This document shows positions 51,817 through 60,813 of a stretch of 64,000 bases of DNA, in pieces. Each line of letters opens with the position of its first letter. Within the stretch, counting starts at the first letter, position 1. This DNA comes from BP-133 sp040756995 (GTDB taxonomy: Bacteria > Actinomycetota > Acidimicrobiia > IMCC26256 > BP-133), in NCBI GenBank assembly GCA_040756995.1, contig JBFLYK010000032.1:1-64000 (forward strand), in the 5' to 3' direction. The notes under the pieces were generated by a model, which was given only the letters and a program-made list of their open reading frames with translations, did not search any database and was not told the DNA's origin. A program made the translations under genes and the position numbers.

Positions 51817-53292
51817 ATGGCGACGCTCGCGGAGCTGGCCCGCTCCCACACCCGGCTGACGGCCGACGACGCCGCCCACCTGCAGCGGCTGGCCTCGGCC
51901 TGGGGGATGCTGGCCGACCTGTGCTTCGCCGACCTGCTGCTGCTGGCCCCCGTGGCGGGGGAGGAGGGTCACCGCTTCGTGATCCTGGCCCAGGTGCGGC
52001 CCACCACCGACCAGACCCTCTACCGGGAGGACATGGTCGGCACGATCGTCGACGAGGTCGAGCGGCCCCTGATCGCCCGGGTGTGGCGCATCGGCGAGAT
52101 CGGCGTCGGCGATGCCGCCGTCATCGGCCAGACCGGGGAACGGGCCAACGTCCAGGCCATCCCCGTCCGCCACCGGGGGAAGGTCATCGCCCTCCTCACC
52201 CGGGAGGCGGCCACCACCACCGGCCGCCGCCTCGGCGAGCTGGAGCGGGTCTACTTCGAGATCTTCGACCGCTTCGCCCGCATGCTCTACGAGGGCACGT
52301 TCCCGTTCAAGGGCGGAGCCCTCGTGCCGGAGGAGTCGCCCCGGGTCGGCGACGGTGTGGTCTTCCTCGACACGGAGTCGGTGGTCCGCTACGCCAGCCC
52401 CAACGCCGTCTCGTCGCTGCATCGCATGGGGATCCACGCCAACGCCCAGGGTCAGCGGCTGGCCGACATCGGTCTCGACGACGACGCCGTGGCCACCGCC
52501 TTCGCCGCCCGGGCGCCGGTCACCGAGGAGCTGGAGTGGGGTGACACGTCGATCCTCCTCCAGGTGATTCCCCTGCTGGAGGACAGCACGCCCAATGGTG
52601 CGTTGCTCCTCATGCGCGACGTGTCGGAGCTCCGCCGCCGCGACCGGATGCTGCTGTCCAAGGACGCCACCATCCGGGAGATCCATCACCGGGTGAAGAA
52701 CAACCTCCAGACGATCGCCTCGCTGCTGCGCCTCCAGGGCCGCCGGCTGGGGTCGCCGGAGGCCAAGCAGGCCCTCGACGAGTCGGTGCGGCGGATCCGG
52801 TCGATCGCCCTCGTCCACGAGACGCTGGCCTACGAGGCCGGTAACACGGTGCCGTTCGGCGAGATCATCCGGCCGCTGGTGCGGGTGGTGGAGGACGGGC
52901 TCGTCTCGCCCGACCGCCACATCCGCTTCAACGTCGAGGGCGACCCCGGCGACCTGCCGGCCGAGGTGGCCACGCCGCTGGCCGTGGTGCTGACCGAGCT
53001 GTTGCAGAACGCCGTCGAGCACGGGTTCCCCGACAACGGCTCGGGGCGCACCCGGGAGGGTTCGGTGCTGGTGCGGGTGGCCCGGGAGGACGACGAGGCG
53101 GTGGTCGAAGTCGTCGACAACGGCGTCGGTCTGCCGCCCGGCTTCTCGCCCGAGACGGCCTCCGGTCTCGGCCTGTCGATCGTCCGCACGCTGGTGCAGA
53201 GCGAACTGGCCGGCGAACTCACGATGAAGAACGACGGCGGCACACGGGTGCACCTGCGGGTGCCGATCGCCGCTCCCCGGGTCGAGCGTTAG
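51817..53292 (+). CDS. pdtaS: PdtaS-type sensor histidine kinase (HisKA_2)
   Basis: A 491-residue cytoplasmic kinase. Residues 1-150 form a GAF-like sensor, 185-290 a PAS domain (FLDTESVVRYASPNAVSSLH) and 285-370 the HisKA_2 dimerisation domain with the phosphorylated His in REIHHRVKNNLQTIASLLRL. The HATPase domain has ELLQNAVEHGF (N box) and VVDNGVGLPPGF. This matches Rv3220c PdtaS, which signals to the antiterminator PdtaR. PdtaR is not in the window. It lacks transmembrane helices, so it senses an intracellular cue. Confidence 0.92.
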   Translation: MATLAELARSHTRLTADDAAHLQRLASAWGMLADLCFADLLLLAPVAGEEGHRFVILAQVRPTTDQTLYREDMVGTIVDEVERPLIARVWRIGEIGVGDAAVIGQTGERANVQAIPVRHRGKVIALLTREAATTTGRRLGELERVYFEIFDRFARMLYEGTFPFKGGALVPEESPRVGDGVVFLDTESVVRYASPNAVSSLHRMGIHANAQGQRLADIGLDDDAVATAFAARAPVTEELEWGDTSILLQVIPLLEDSTPNGALLLMRDVSELRRRDRMLLSKDATIREIHHRVKNNLQTIASLLRLQGRRLGSPEAKQALDESVRRIRSIALVHETLAYEAGNTVPFGEIIRPLVRVVEDGLVSPDRHIRFNVEGDPGDLPAEVATPLAVVLTELLQNAVEHGFPDNGSGRTREGSVLVRVAREDDEAVVEVVDNGVGLPPGFSPETASGLGLSIVRTLVQSELAGELTMKNDGGTRVHLRVPIAAPRVER

Positions 53293-53399
53293 GACCGTAA
53301 GGACCCGCTTCCCGCCCGTCCCCAACGTTCACGTCCCGGTTGCCAGAATTTGGTGCCGCCGTCCATCCGTCTGTCAGCCCTGTTTCTTAAGTTGCGCGC

Positions 53400-54269
53400 A
53401 TGCGCAGACGTGGCCTTGTCCCCCTCGCCGGCGTCCTCCTCCTCTCCCCCTTCCTCACCGCTCCGGCCTCCGCCGGCGGCCGCGTGAACTGCGGTCCGCC
53501 CAGCACCCGGACCCAGCGGCTCGGCCCGCTGGCCAAAGGCATGAGCGAAGCGTCCGGTCTCGTCGCCTCCTGGCTGCGGCCCGGTGTGGGCTGGATGATC
53601 CGCGACTCCGGCCGCCCGGCCAGCCTCTACTCGCTGCGGATCGTCAACGGGAACCCCGTCGTGCGGGAGGTGAAGGTCCTCGGCGCCGAGAACACCGACT
53701 GGGAGGACATCACCTACTCCGTCGGGCGGGACGGCCGGGGCCGGCTGTGGATCATCGAGAGCATGCAGAAGCACCGCGACCCCTACATCTACGAGGTCGT
53801 CGAACCCGATCCCGACCGGGCCGTCACGGTGCGGCTGCACATGCGCCACCGGTTCAAGTATCCGGGCCAGGGCTACCAGAACACCGAGGCGAGCTTCTGG
53901 TACGACCAGAAACTCGTCCTGGCCACGAAGTCCAACCCCACCCGCCTCTACCGCTTCGACGCCCTCACGGGGCGGGGTACGCACCGGCCGCGGTACATCG
54001 GGGTGCTCCACGGCGCGCCCCGGATCTCGGTCCTCCGTCCCTCGCCCGACCACAGCGCTCTCGTCGCCTCCGACCACGAGACGATCTCGGTCTTCCTCGG
54101 CAAGGGCCGGGGCAGCGACATCCGGGATTTCGTCGGCAAGTGGCCGGCCTACCGCAAGACCACGTTCTGGGGCGACAACGTCGAGGCCGGCGACTACTTC
54201 CCGACCGGCTCCTGCGACGTGGTGATGCTGTCGGAGTCCCGCAAGGTCTACAAGGTCCTCGCCGGCTGA
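53400..54269 (+). CDS. Secreted protein of unknown function
   Basis: A 289-residue exported protein: signal peptide (RGLVPLAGVLLLSPFLTAPA, cleavage near ASA), then a soluble domain with MSEASGLVASWLRPGVGWMI, DWEDITYSVGRDGRGRLWII and QNTEASFWYDQKLVLATKSN. The alternation of short beta-strands suggests a beta-propeller-like fold, but no repeat family is recognised. ATG 53400 directly precedes the signal. It has its own upstream region of 107 bp and is convergent with the lipid kinase gene. Confidence 0.75.
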   Translation: MRRRGLVPLAGVLLLSPFLTAPASAGGRVNCGPPSTRTQRLGPLAKGMSEASGLVASWLRPGVGWMIRDSGRPASLYSLRIVNGNPVVREVKVLGAENTDWEDITYSVGRDGRGRLWIIESMQKHRDPYIYEVVEPDPDRAVTVRLHMRHRFKYPGQGYQNTEASFWYDQKLVLATKSNPTRLYRFDALTGRGTHRPRYIGVLHGAPRISVLRPSPDHSALVASDHETISVFLGKGRGSDIRDFVGKWPAYRKTTFWGDNVEAGDYFPTGSCDVVMLSESRKVYKVLAG

Positions 54270-54278
54270 CGGCGTCGG

Positions 54279-55190
54279 CTACGGCACCACGATGGTGAGC
54301 GCGTCGTCCTCGTAGGTGAAGTCGAGCCGTTCCACGTCGCCCAGGTGGTCGCCGTCGACCTGATAGGGGAACGGCCCGCTGCCGAGCACGGTCAGCGAAT
54401 CGACGTCGGCCCGGTGCACCAGACGGGGATAGCGGCGCAGCACCTTGCCCTTCCCCAGCGCCGAGCCGACCGCGGCCATCACCGGCAGGAAGCGCAGCGT
54501 CCGGAAGGCGGTCACCGACAGGCGGGAGTCCAGTCCGGCCTCGGGGGCCACCACCACCGGCCGGGGACCGAGGAACGTGTAGGGGCTGGTCTTCGAGACG
54601 ATGGCGAAATAGCAGCCGTCGATGAGCTCGTCGCCGATCTGGATCCCGAAGTGTGGCCGCGAGTGGTCGTAGTGGCGGAACCACGTGACGAAGGCGCTGG
54701 CCACGAACAGGGGATGGCCGGCGTAGCGCTTCAGCTCGTTGCGCCGCTCGACCTGGGCCACGACCGCGGCGTCGAAGCCGAGCCCGGTGTGGAACAGGAA
54801 GCGCCGGCCGTTGACGGAGCCCACGCCGATGCGCCGGTAGGAGTGCCGATGGAGCGAGGCCAGCAGCTGGCCGGTGGCCTCCAGCGGATCACGGGCGATC
54901 CCGATGGTGCGGGCGAAGACGTTCGTCGACCCGCCCGGCAGGGGTGCCAGGGCGGTGGTCGTCCCGGCCAGGCCGTTGGCCGCTTCGTTCAGGGTTCCGT
55001 CGCCGCCCATGGCCACGACCACGTCGACGCCCTCGTTGGCCGCGCCGTGGGCCAGGCGCTCGGCGTGACCCCGCCGGCGGGTCTCGGCCACCGTCAGCTC
55101 GTGGTCGGCCGCCAGGGCCTTGGCGATGACGACCCGGGCCCGGGCGGTCACCGACGACGCGGTGGCATTGACGATCAGCAGGATCCGCAC
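54279..55190 (-). CDS. Diacylglycerol/sphingosine kinase family lipid kinase
   Basis: A 303-residue enzyme of the DAGK_cat family that would phosphorylate a lipid alcohol with ATP. Motifs: ILLIVNATASSVTARAR at the N-terminus, VVVAMGGDGTLNEAANGL (GGDGT nucleotide loop), LAPLPGGSTNVFARTIG, FHTGLGFDAAVVAQV and the C-terminal PFPYQVDGDHLGD. It has no membrane helix and probably works at the inner membrane surface. It lies 9 bp from the convergent secreted-protein stop and 24 bp downstream of the Kelch-like gene on the same strand. Confidence 0.92.
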   Translation of the reverse strand: MRILLIVNATASSVTARARVVIAKALAADHELTVAETRRRGHAERLAHGAANEGVDVVVAMGGDGTLNEAANGLAGTTTALAPLPGGSTNVFARTIGIARDPLEATGQLLASLHRHSYRRIGVGSVNGRRFLFHTGLGFDAAVVAQVERRNELKRYAGHPLFVASAFVTWFRHYDHSRPHFGIQIGDELIDGCYFAIVSKTSPYTFLGPRPVVVAPEAGLDSRLSVTAFRTLRFLPVMAAVGSALGKGKVLRRYPRLVHRADVDSLTVLGSGPFPYQVDGDHLGDVERLDFTYEDDALTIVVP

Positions 55191-55214
55191 CGGCCGGGAG
55201 ACTAGACGGCCCCG

Positions 55215-56471
55215 CTAGGGGGTCAGCGGCCGGAACCAGGTGCCGTCGTCGGACCGGCCGGACGGGCCCAGCCACTGGACGACCCCGTCACCGGTCCACA
55301 CCGGAGCGTCGACCGCCGAGGCGGGGGCGGGCACCTTCTCCCAGGCCCGGAGCCGGTGGTCGAGGACGGCCGCCTGCCCGCAGTGGATCGCGAAGGTGGC
55401 CGGGCCGGCGGACACGCCCCGGGGCAGGCAGTCCCGCCCCTCGAGCGGCAGGTCGGGCAGCGGACGCCAGCCGTCAGTGACCGGGTCGTAGGCCGCGGTG
55501 CGGAGGTCATGGTCCCAGCCGACGGCCACCGACCCGTTCCACACCAGGGCGATCGACTGGCCCGACAGCGGAGCGATCGGAAGGTCGCGCCAGTAGCCGG
55601 TCACCGGATCGAGCGCCGCCCCCCGGGCCCGGGTGTCGGGCGACATGAGGCTGCGCTGCCGGTCGAGGTACGTGCCGTAGACGATGAGCTCCCGGCCGGT
55701 CCACACGCCGGCGCCGTTGTTCAGCTGCATCGGCAGGGCGGGCAGCACCCGCCACGTGTCGAGGACGGGGTCGTAGGCGGCGGTGTCCTTCACGCCGTCG
55801 TACAGTCCCGGCCCCCGGGCGCCGACGACCACGAACTCGGTGCCGGTCCAGGCGGTGGACAGCGGCACCCGACCGGACAGCGGTCCGGCGGCCATCATCC
55901 GCCAGCGGTCGGTGACCGGGTCGTAGGCCGCGCCGTCGCGTTGGGGGCCACCGCCGTTCACACCGCCGAAGACGAGCACCTCCCGGCCGGTCCAGGCGGC
56001 GGCGGCGCCGGTGCGGTTGGTCAGCGGCGAGCGGCTGAGGCGCCGCCAGCGGTCGACCCGGGGATTGTAAGCCGCTCCCTCGGGAGGCCGGCCGGGCCGG
56101 TCGCCACCCCAGTAGATGACCTCGCTGCCGGTCCAGACGGCGATGTTGCCCTGCCGGCCGGACAGCGGGCCGACCGGCCGCCACGTCCACCCGTCCGGAA
56201 TGTCGTCGGGCGGACGGGTCGGCTCGGCGCCCCCGAGGCCCGCCGCCGACTCGCCGGCTCCGGCCGTGGTGGCCGGGTCGGCCGGCGGCGCCGGCTCGTC
56301 GAAGGCCAGGTGGTGCCGGGGCCGCTCCGGCGCCGACCGCCCGGCGACGGCGCTCCCGACGAGGACGGCGACGAGCAGCGCGCCCATGATCGCGGCGACC
56401 TGCTTGGGACCGCCGGAGGCCGTGGCGGCACCGGGCGAGCGCCTTGCCCCGGCCGGCTCCAGGTCGATCAC
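55215..56471 (-). CDS. Membrane-anchored Kelch-like beta-propeller protein
   Basis: A 418-residue protein starting at GTG 56471. One transmembrane anchor (QVAAIMGALLVAVLVGSAVA, about residues 25-45) is followed by a Pro/Ala-rich spacer and then six or so Kelch-type blades: repeats of WTGxEVIVWGG-like strands (NIAVWTGSEVIYWGG, AAAWTGREVLVFGGVNGG, STAWTGTEFVVVGARG) and AAYDPVTDRW. It should face the outside and bind an unknown ligand. It is divergent from the MscS gene with 67 bp between starts. Confidence 0.82.
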   Translation of the reverse strand: MIDLEPAGARRSPGAATASGGPKQVAAIMGALLVAVLVGSAVAGRSAPERPRHHLAFDEPAPPADPATTAGAGESAAGLGGAEPTRPPDDIPDGWTWRPVGPLSGRQGNIAVWTGSEVIYWGGDRPGRPPEGAAYNPRVDRWRRLSRSPLTNRTGAAAAWTGREVLVFGGVNGGGPQRDGAAYDPVTDRWRMMAAGPLSGRVPLSTAWTGTEFVVVGARGPGLYDGVKDTAAYDPVLDTWRVLPALPMQLNNGAGVWTGRELIVYGTYLDRQRSLMSPDTRARGAALDPVTGYWRDLPIAPLSGQSIALVWNGSVAVGWDHDLRTAAYDPVTDGWRPLPDLPLEGRDCLPRGVSAGPATFAIHCGQAAVLDHRLRAWEKVPAPASAVDAPVWTGDGVVQWLGPSGRSDDGTWFRPLTP

Positions 56472-56538
56472 GGCGCCAGTATTTCGCCTGAGCCGACCAT
56501 GAGCCACCCGGACCGGTCGGACCCTTAACCTGATCGGC

Positions 56539-57465
56539 GTGAAGGCGTTGTACGGCGCCACGGTCCTCCCGGCCGCCGAGCGCTCGAGGATGGAACGCAT
56601 CGGCGACTCCCTGAGCGACTTCGCCCGCGACGACGGGCTGCGTCTCGTCCTCATCGTGCTCGGCACGGTGATCGCCATCCGGATGGTGCGCATCGTTCTC
56701 TACCGGATCCAGCGGCGGGTGGAGAAGACACGGCTGGCGGTGAGGGGCGCCGGTGAGGCCGGGCGGCTGACGGCGCTGTTCGACGTCCTCGACTACCTGG
56801 TGGTGGCGATCGTCGTCGGGATCGGCGTCATGAGCGCCCTGGCGGTGGTCGGCGTGAATACCGGTGCCCTGCTGGCCTCGGCCGGGGTCCTGGGCTTCGC
56901 CGTCGGCTTCGGCGCCCAGACGATGGTCAAGGACCTGTTGAACGGGCTGTTCCTGCTGGCCGAGGGTCAGTACACGATCGGCGACGAGATCACCATCGGC
57001 GGGGTGACCGGTGTCGTGGAACGGGTCACGCTGCGGACGACGACGCTGCGGGCCGCCAACGGTGACGTGCACATCGTGCCGTCGGGCGACGTCCGGTTGG
57101 TGACCAACAAGTCGAAGGGCTGGTCACTGGTCTCCATCGACGCCGGGATCGGCTACGGCACTCCGGTCGACCGGGCCGTCGAAGCGCTCGAGTTGTTCTG
57201 CGCCGAGGTCGAGCGCGACGAGGAGATCGCCGACAGCCTGATGGAACCGCCCAAGGTCGCCGGCATCACCGCCTTCCAGGACCACCAGTACGTCGCCCGG
57301 GTCACGGCCCGGCTGCTGCCTTCGGCCGACTCGCTGCCGACCGAACGCCGCATGCGGCGGGTCCTCCGCCAGGTGTTCGAACGGGAAGGGATCGAGCCGC
57401 CGTTGCCGTTGCGGGTGGTGCCGGCGCCGTCTTCGCCCCCGCCCTCGCCGTCCTCCGGGGTGTGA
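56539..57465 (+). CDS. Small-conductance mechanosensitive channel (MscS family)
   Basis: A 308-residue channel that opens under membrane tension in hypo-osmotic shock. Three transmembrane helices are predicted; TM3 and the pore-lining segment read LLASAGVLGFAVGFGAQTMV and VKDLLNGLFLLAEGQYTIGD. The beta domain follows with VTGVVERVTLRTTTLRA and DVHIVPSGDVRLVTN. A Pro/Ser-rich tail ends it. GTG 56539 is used as start; a Met at codon 18 is possible. The stop overlaps the next gene by 4 nt. Confidence 0.92.
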   Translation: MKALYGATVLPAAERSRMERIGDSLSDFARDDGLRLVLIVLGTVIAIRMVRIVLYRIQRRVEKTRLAVRGAGEAGRLTALFDVLDYLVVAIVVGIGVMSALAVVGVNTGALLASAGVLGFAVGFGAQTMVKDLLNGLFLLAEGQYTIGDEITIGGVTGVVERVTLRTTTLRAANGDVHIVPSGDVRLVTNKSKGWSLVSIDAGIGYGTPVDRAVEALELFCAEVERDEEIADSLMEPPKVAGITAFQDHQYVARVTARLLPSADSLPTERRMRRVLRQVFEREGIEPPLPLRVVPAPSSPPPSPSSGV

Positions 57466-58169
57466 GCCCTTCGAAACGAGCGGCGGCCCTGGCCCGGATC
57501 ACCGCCGAGGTCGTCGACTGCCGGCGCTGCCCCCGCCTGGTGGCCTGGCGGGAGGAGGTGGCCGCCAACCCCCGTTCGTCGTACCGGGGAGAGGTCTACT
57601 GGGGCCGGCCCGTCACCGGCTTCGGCGATTCCACCGCCCGGGCCGTGGTGGTCGGCCTCGCCCCCGCCGCCCACGGCGGCAACCGCACGGGCCGGATCTT
57701 CACCGGTGACCGGTCGGGCGACTGGCTGTTCCGGTCGATGCACCGGGCCGGCTTCGCCAACCAGCCCCACTCGGTCTCGGTCGACGACGGGCTCACGTTG
57801 CACGGCGCCTGGGTGACCGCCGCCGTCCGGTGCGCCCCGCCGGCCAACAAGCCCACGCTGGAGGAGCGGGACAACTGCGCCGGCTACCTCGTCCGGGAAC
57901 TGGCCGTGCTGGAGCCGGCCGTGATCGTCGTGCTCGGCTCTTTCGCCTACGAAGCCGTCTGGCGGGCGTTGCGGGAGGTGGGGATCGAGCTGCCGAAGCC
58001 TCGCCCCCGCTTCGGCCACGGTGTCGAGGTCCGGACGGGCGGCACGGACGCCGGACCCGTCATCCTCTGCTCCTTCCACCCCAGCCAACAGAACACCTTC
58101 ACCGGCAAACTGACCGAGCCGATGCTCGACGGAATCTTTCTCCGGGCCCGCGACCTGTCCGGCCTCTGA
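57462..58169 (+). CDS. Family 5 uracil-DNA glycosylase (UdgB-like)
   Basis: A 235-residue base-excision repair enzyme with a 4Fe-4S cluster. The N-terminal CRRCPRLVAWREEVA gives the first two cluster Cys, VVGLAPAAHGGNRTGRIFTG is the active-site motif I region, WVTAAVRCAPPANKPT and VVLGSFAYEAVWRAL follow, and ILCSFHPSQQNTFTGKLTEP is motif II with the catalytic His. It removes uracil and other deaminated bases from DNA. GTG 57462 overlaps the MscS stop. Its cluster would depend on the Fe-S genes at 42-45 kb. Confidence 0.92.
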   Translation: MSPSKRAAALARITAEVVDCRRCPRLVAWREEVAANPRSSYRGEVYWGRPVTGFGDSTARAVVVGLAPAAHGGNRTGRIFTGDRSGDWLFRSMHRAGFANQPHSVSVDDGLTLHGAWVTAAVRCAPPANKPTLEERDNCAGYLVRELAVLEPAVIVVLGSFAYEAVWRALREVGIELPKPRPRFGHGVEVRTGGTDAGPVILCSFHPSQQNTFTGKLTEPMLDGIFLRARDLSGL

Positions 58170-58245
58170 GTTGTGAGTGGCCGGCGTTGTCGGCGGCGAG
58201 ACGCCGGAGGCGGCCCCGGACAGCGGGCGGGGTACCCTTCCGGGT

Positions 58246-59142
58246 ATGGCGAGTGAGCTGAATTTGCGGGGCGTGTACGTGGCGGCGGTCACGCCCTTCG
58301 GGCGGGACGGCAGCGTGGCGCTTGATGCCCTGGAAGGGCTGGCGCAGGGGTTCCTCGACGCCGGCGCGGCGGGCATCGTGGCCCTCGGCACCACAGGGGA
58401 GTCAGCCGCGCTGGAGAAGGACGAGAAGCAGGCGGTCATCGACGTCTGCGCCCGGGTCTGTGCGGAGCGCAACGCCCAGCTCATCGTCGGCGCGGGCACG
58501 AACAACACCGCCGCCTCGGTGGCCGCCGTCCAGGCGCTGGCCGGCACGCCGGCGCTCGTGGCGGCGCTGTCAGTCGTGCCGTACTACGTGCGGCCGTCCG
58601 AGGCCGGCATTGTCGAGCACTTCAAGGCGGTGGCCGCCGCCAGTCCCGTCCCCCTCGTCCTCTACAACATCCCCTACCGCACCGGGCGGGCGCTGGGCTC
58701 GGCCTCCCTGCTGACCCTGGCCGGAGTGCCCAACATCGCCGGTGTGAAGCAGGCCGTCGGCAGCATCGACCTCGACACGCTCGAGGTGCTGGCCGGTGCC
58801 CCGCCGGGCTTCTCCCTCCTCGGCGGCGACGACGCCTACCTGTATCCCACCGTCCTCATGGGCGGGGCCGGCACCATCGCCGCCTCGGCCAACATCGCCA
58901 CCGAACGGTTCGTGGCCATGATCGACTGCGGCCTCGCCGGGAAACTGGAGGAGGGCCGGGCTCTCTCCGAGGCGCTCCTGCCGTTGGTGAAGCGACTCTT
59001 CGCCGAACCGAACCCGTCGGTGATCAAGGGTGTGCTCCACGCCACCGGGAAGATCCCGACCCCCGACCTTCGCCTGCCCATGACCGCCGCCTCGAGCGCC
59101 GCCGTCGACGCCGCCCTGACCGCCCTGGAGAAGCTCCCGTGA
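58246..59142 (+). CDS. dapA: DapA-family aldolase (4-hydroxy-tetrahydrodipicolinate synthase-like)
   Basis: A 298-residue TIM-barrel lyase of the DapA family, which condenses pyruvate with aspartate semialdehyde in lysine and peptidoglycan precursor synthesis. Motifs: GVYVAAVTPFGRDGSVALDA, VALGTTGESAALEKDEK, VLYNIPYRTGRALG (Tyr), IAGVKQAVGSID (Schiff-base Lys) and FSLLGGDDAYLYPTVLMGG. ATG 58246 gives the usual start. The usual lysine-pathway neighbours are absent, so a paralogous aldolase role is possible. It overlaps the following small gene by 4 nt. Confidence 0.9.
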   Translation: MASELNLRGVYVAAVTPFGRDGSVALDALEGLAQGFLDAGAAGIVALGTTGESAALEKDEKQAVIDVCARVCAERNAQLIVGAGTNNTAASVAAVQALAGTPALVAALSVVPYYVRPSEAGIVEHFKAVAAASPVPLVLYNIPYRTGRALGSASLLTLAGVPNIAGVKQAVGSIDLDTLEVLAGAPPGFSLLGGDDAYLYPTVLMGGAGTIAASANIATERFVAMIDCGLAGKLEEGRALSEALLPLVKRLFAEPNPSVIKGVLHATGKIPTPDLRLPMTAASSAAVDAALTALEKLP

Positions 59143-59408
59143 CATTGACCCGCCGCCAGGTCCGCATCCTCCTCGCCGCCGCCGTCTGGACGCTCTACGT
59201 CTGGATCAGCCGCATCGTCATCATGGCGGGCGGGGACGAGTCGACCGGCTTCAAGGTCGTCCACGGCCTTCTGGCCTTCGTCTCCATCGGCTTCGCCCTG
59301 GCCATCGGCAAGATCGGGCTGGACGCCCGGCGCCGGCTCAAGGGACCGACAGGACCGCCGGAACGAGCACGAGCTGTGGCCGGTTCGACGACGCTTCGCT
59401 CGAACTGA
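59139..59408 (+). CDS. Small two-helix membrane protein
   Basis: An 89-residue protein from GTG 59139 (overlapping the dapA stop, GTGA). It has two hydrophobic helices (ILLAAAVWTLYVWISRIVIM and VVHGLLAFVSIGFALAIGKI) and a basic tail. The last 23 codons overlap the 3' end of the convergent metallophosphoesterase gene by 71 bp. No family is recognised. Coupling to dapA is clear from the overlap; a functional link is not. Confidence 0.7.
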   Translation: MTLTRRQVRILLAAAVWTLYVWISRIVIMAGGDESTGFKVVHGLLAFVSIGFALAIGKIGLDARRRLKGPTGPPERARAVAGSTTLRSN

Positions 59409-60708
59409 AGTCGATTCCGTCGCTGGAGTCGGCGGTGAGTTCGAAGCTCCACAGGCCGTCGCCGGTCACCGCCGCCGACACGTCGTACTCCACCCACTGC
59501 CCGTAGGCCACCGAGCCGATGTCGGCGAGCAGAGGGCCGGCCCGGGGCGGCCGGTTGTTCCAGGTCACGGATCTCTCGGACCAGGCCGGGTCACTGAGGT
59601 ACACCTCGGGTCCGTTGGACGACTTGTCCTTCACGTACAAGCGCAGCGTGGCCTTGGAGACGGCGCCCACCCCGTTGACCGCGAAGCGGACATAGGACGC
59701 CGTGGCCGGCGACCCGTCGGCCACCAGTCTCGAGGACGAGCCGAAGTTGTCGTTGGGGTCGTCCGACTCGACGCGGGCATCGGCCTCGGCGGCGACGGTG
59801 ATCTCGCCGGGGGTTTCGCCGCCGCCGCCGCCTCCACCGCGGTCACAGCTGCCGTGACCGGAGTCACGGAACGACGAACCCTCGATGGGCACGAAGTCGA
59901 AGTTGTAGCCGTCGGACCGCAGCGTGAGCTTGAGCACGCCGTACGTCCTGTTGTTGCGGACCTCGCTGTTGGGCTTCGTGGAGTTGAACGAAGCATGACT
60001 GCGCCCGCCGGTCCCGACGACGAACTGCCGGATTCCGTTGGCGTCGAGGCGCCCGTCGGCGTCCTGGGGCGCGAACCGCTCGTACACGTGATGATGGCCG
60101 CTGAGCACCATCTCGGCGCCGTACTCCTGGAGGGTCTTCCACAGCGCCCTCGTCGCGCTGTTCGAGGAGACGGAGCTGAAGCGGGGGTGATGCCACATGG
60201 CGGCGAGACACCGGGCATTGGCCGCCGCCAGGTCGGCCCGCAGCCACCGCTCCTGCGGTGAACCCGAGCCACAACCGCCGACCTCGCCGCAGTTGCTGTT
60301 GAGGACCACGATGTGCCACGCCCCGACGTCGTAGCTGTACCAGCCCTCGTCCGGGTCCCCGGCCGCGGCGCCGAAGTAGTCGAAGTAGGGCGCGGCGTCG
60401 TCGGTGTCGTACTCGTTGTCGCCGACGACCGGGTGGGTCCGGTCGGCGAACCTCCCCCACGTCGGGTGGTAACAGTCGGCGAACTGCCGGGCGGTCCCGG
60501 CGGCGTAGGCGTTGTCGCCCAGCGTGAAGGGGATGCCTCCGCTCTTCTCCACGAGCTCCGCCGTCCGGGAGTCGTTGCTGTTTCCGCAGTAGGCGATGTC
60601 GCCGGCGCCGACGAGCACGGGATCGGCCGCCCGGGCCGTCGGCATGGCCTGGGGCAGGCCGGCGACGACCAAAGCAACGAGCACACCGATGAACCAGCGT
60701 CGGCCCAC
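59338..60708 (-). CDS. Secreted metallophosphoesterase with DNRLRE/CBM96 module
   Basis: A 456-residue exported enzyme. Signal peptide (WFIGVLVALVVAGLPQAMPT), then a calcineurin-like phosphoesterase: VGAGDIAYCGN, LGDNAYAAG, VVGDNEYD, MWHHPRFS and LSGHHHVYERF hold the di-metal ligands. After a Gly-run linker (about 295-305) comes a DNRLRE/CBM96-like module (DPNDNFGSSSRLVADGSPAT, WSERSVTWNNRPPRAGP) very like those in the GH26 protein at 13636-16020. It probably dephosphorylates a substrate while bound to polysaccharide or the cell wall. Confidence 0.9.
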   Translation of the reverse strand: MGRRWFIGVLVALVVAGLPQAMPTARAADPVLVGAGDIAYCGNSNDSRTAELVEKSGGIPFTLGDNAYAAGTARQFADCYHPTWGRFADRTHPVVGDNEYDTDDAAPYFDYFGAAAGDPDEGWYSYDVGAWHIVVLNSNCGEVGGCGSGSPQERWLRADLAAANARCLAAMWHHPRFSSVSSNSATRALWKTLQEYGAEMVLSGHHHVYERFAPQDADGRLDANGIRQFVVGTGGRSHASFNSTKPNSEVRNNRTYGVLKLTLRSDGYNFDFVPIEGSSFRDSGHGSCDRGGGGGGGETPGEITVAAEADARVESDDPNDNFGSSSRLVADGSPATASYVRFAVNGVGAVSKATLRLYVKDKSSNGPEVYLSDPAWSERSVTWNNRPPRAGPLLADIGSVAYGQWVEYDVSAAVTGDGLWSFELTADSSDGIDFSSSEASSNRPQLVLVPAVLSVP

Positions 60709-60758
60709 GCCAGGACTCCTGATCGGAAGAATTGCGGCACCTGCAGGACCTTATTTGG

Positions 60759-60776
60759 CCACTGTGAGTGGTTTTT
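60759..60776 (+). other. Hairpin with T run upstream of the metallophosphoesterase
   Basis: CCACT-GTG-AGTGG at 60759-60771 is followed by TTTTT on the plus strand, the form of a small intrinsic terminator. No plus-strand gene ends here, however; it lies between two minus-strand genes, after kgd and before the phosphoesterase start. It may instead be an operator dyad. Weak. Confidence 0.3.
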
Positions 60777-60813
60777 CCTGCCCGGGCGCTCCTGTCCGGC
60801 GTGTGTGCTGTGC

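Noticed and set aside
60759..60776. Intrinsic terminator for a plus-strand transcript
   Set aside because: The form is right, but no plus-strand gene ends near it; kept only as a weak hairpin feature.
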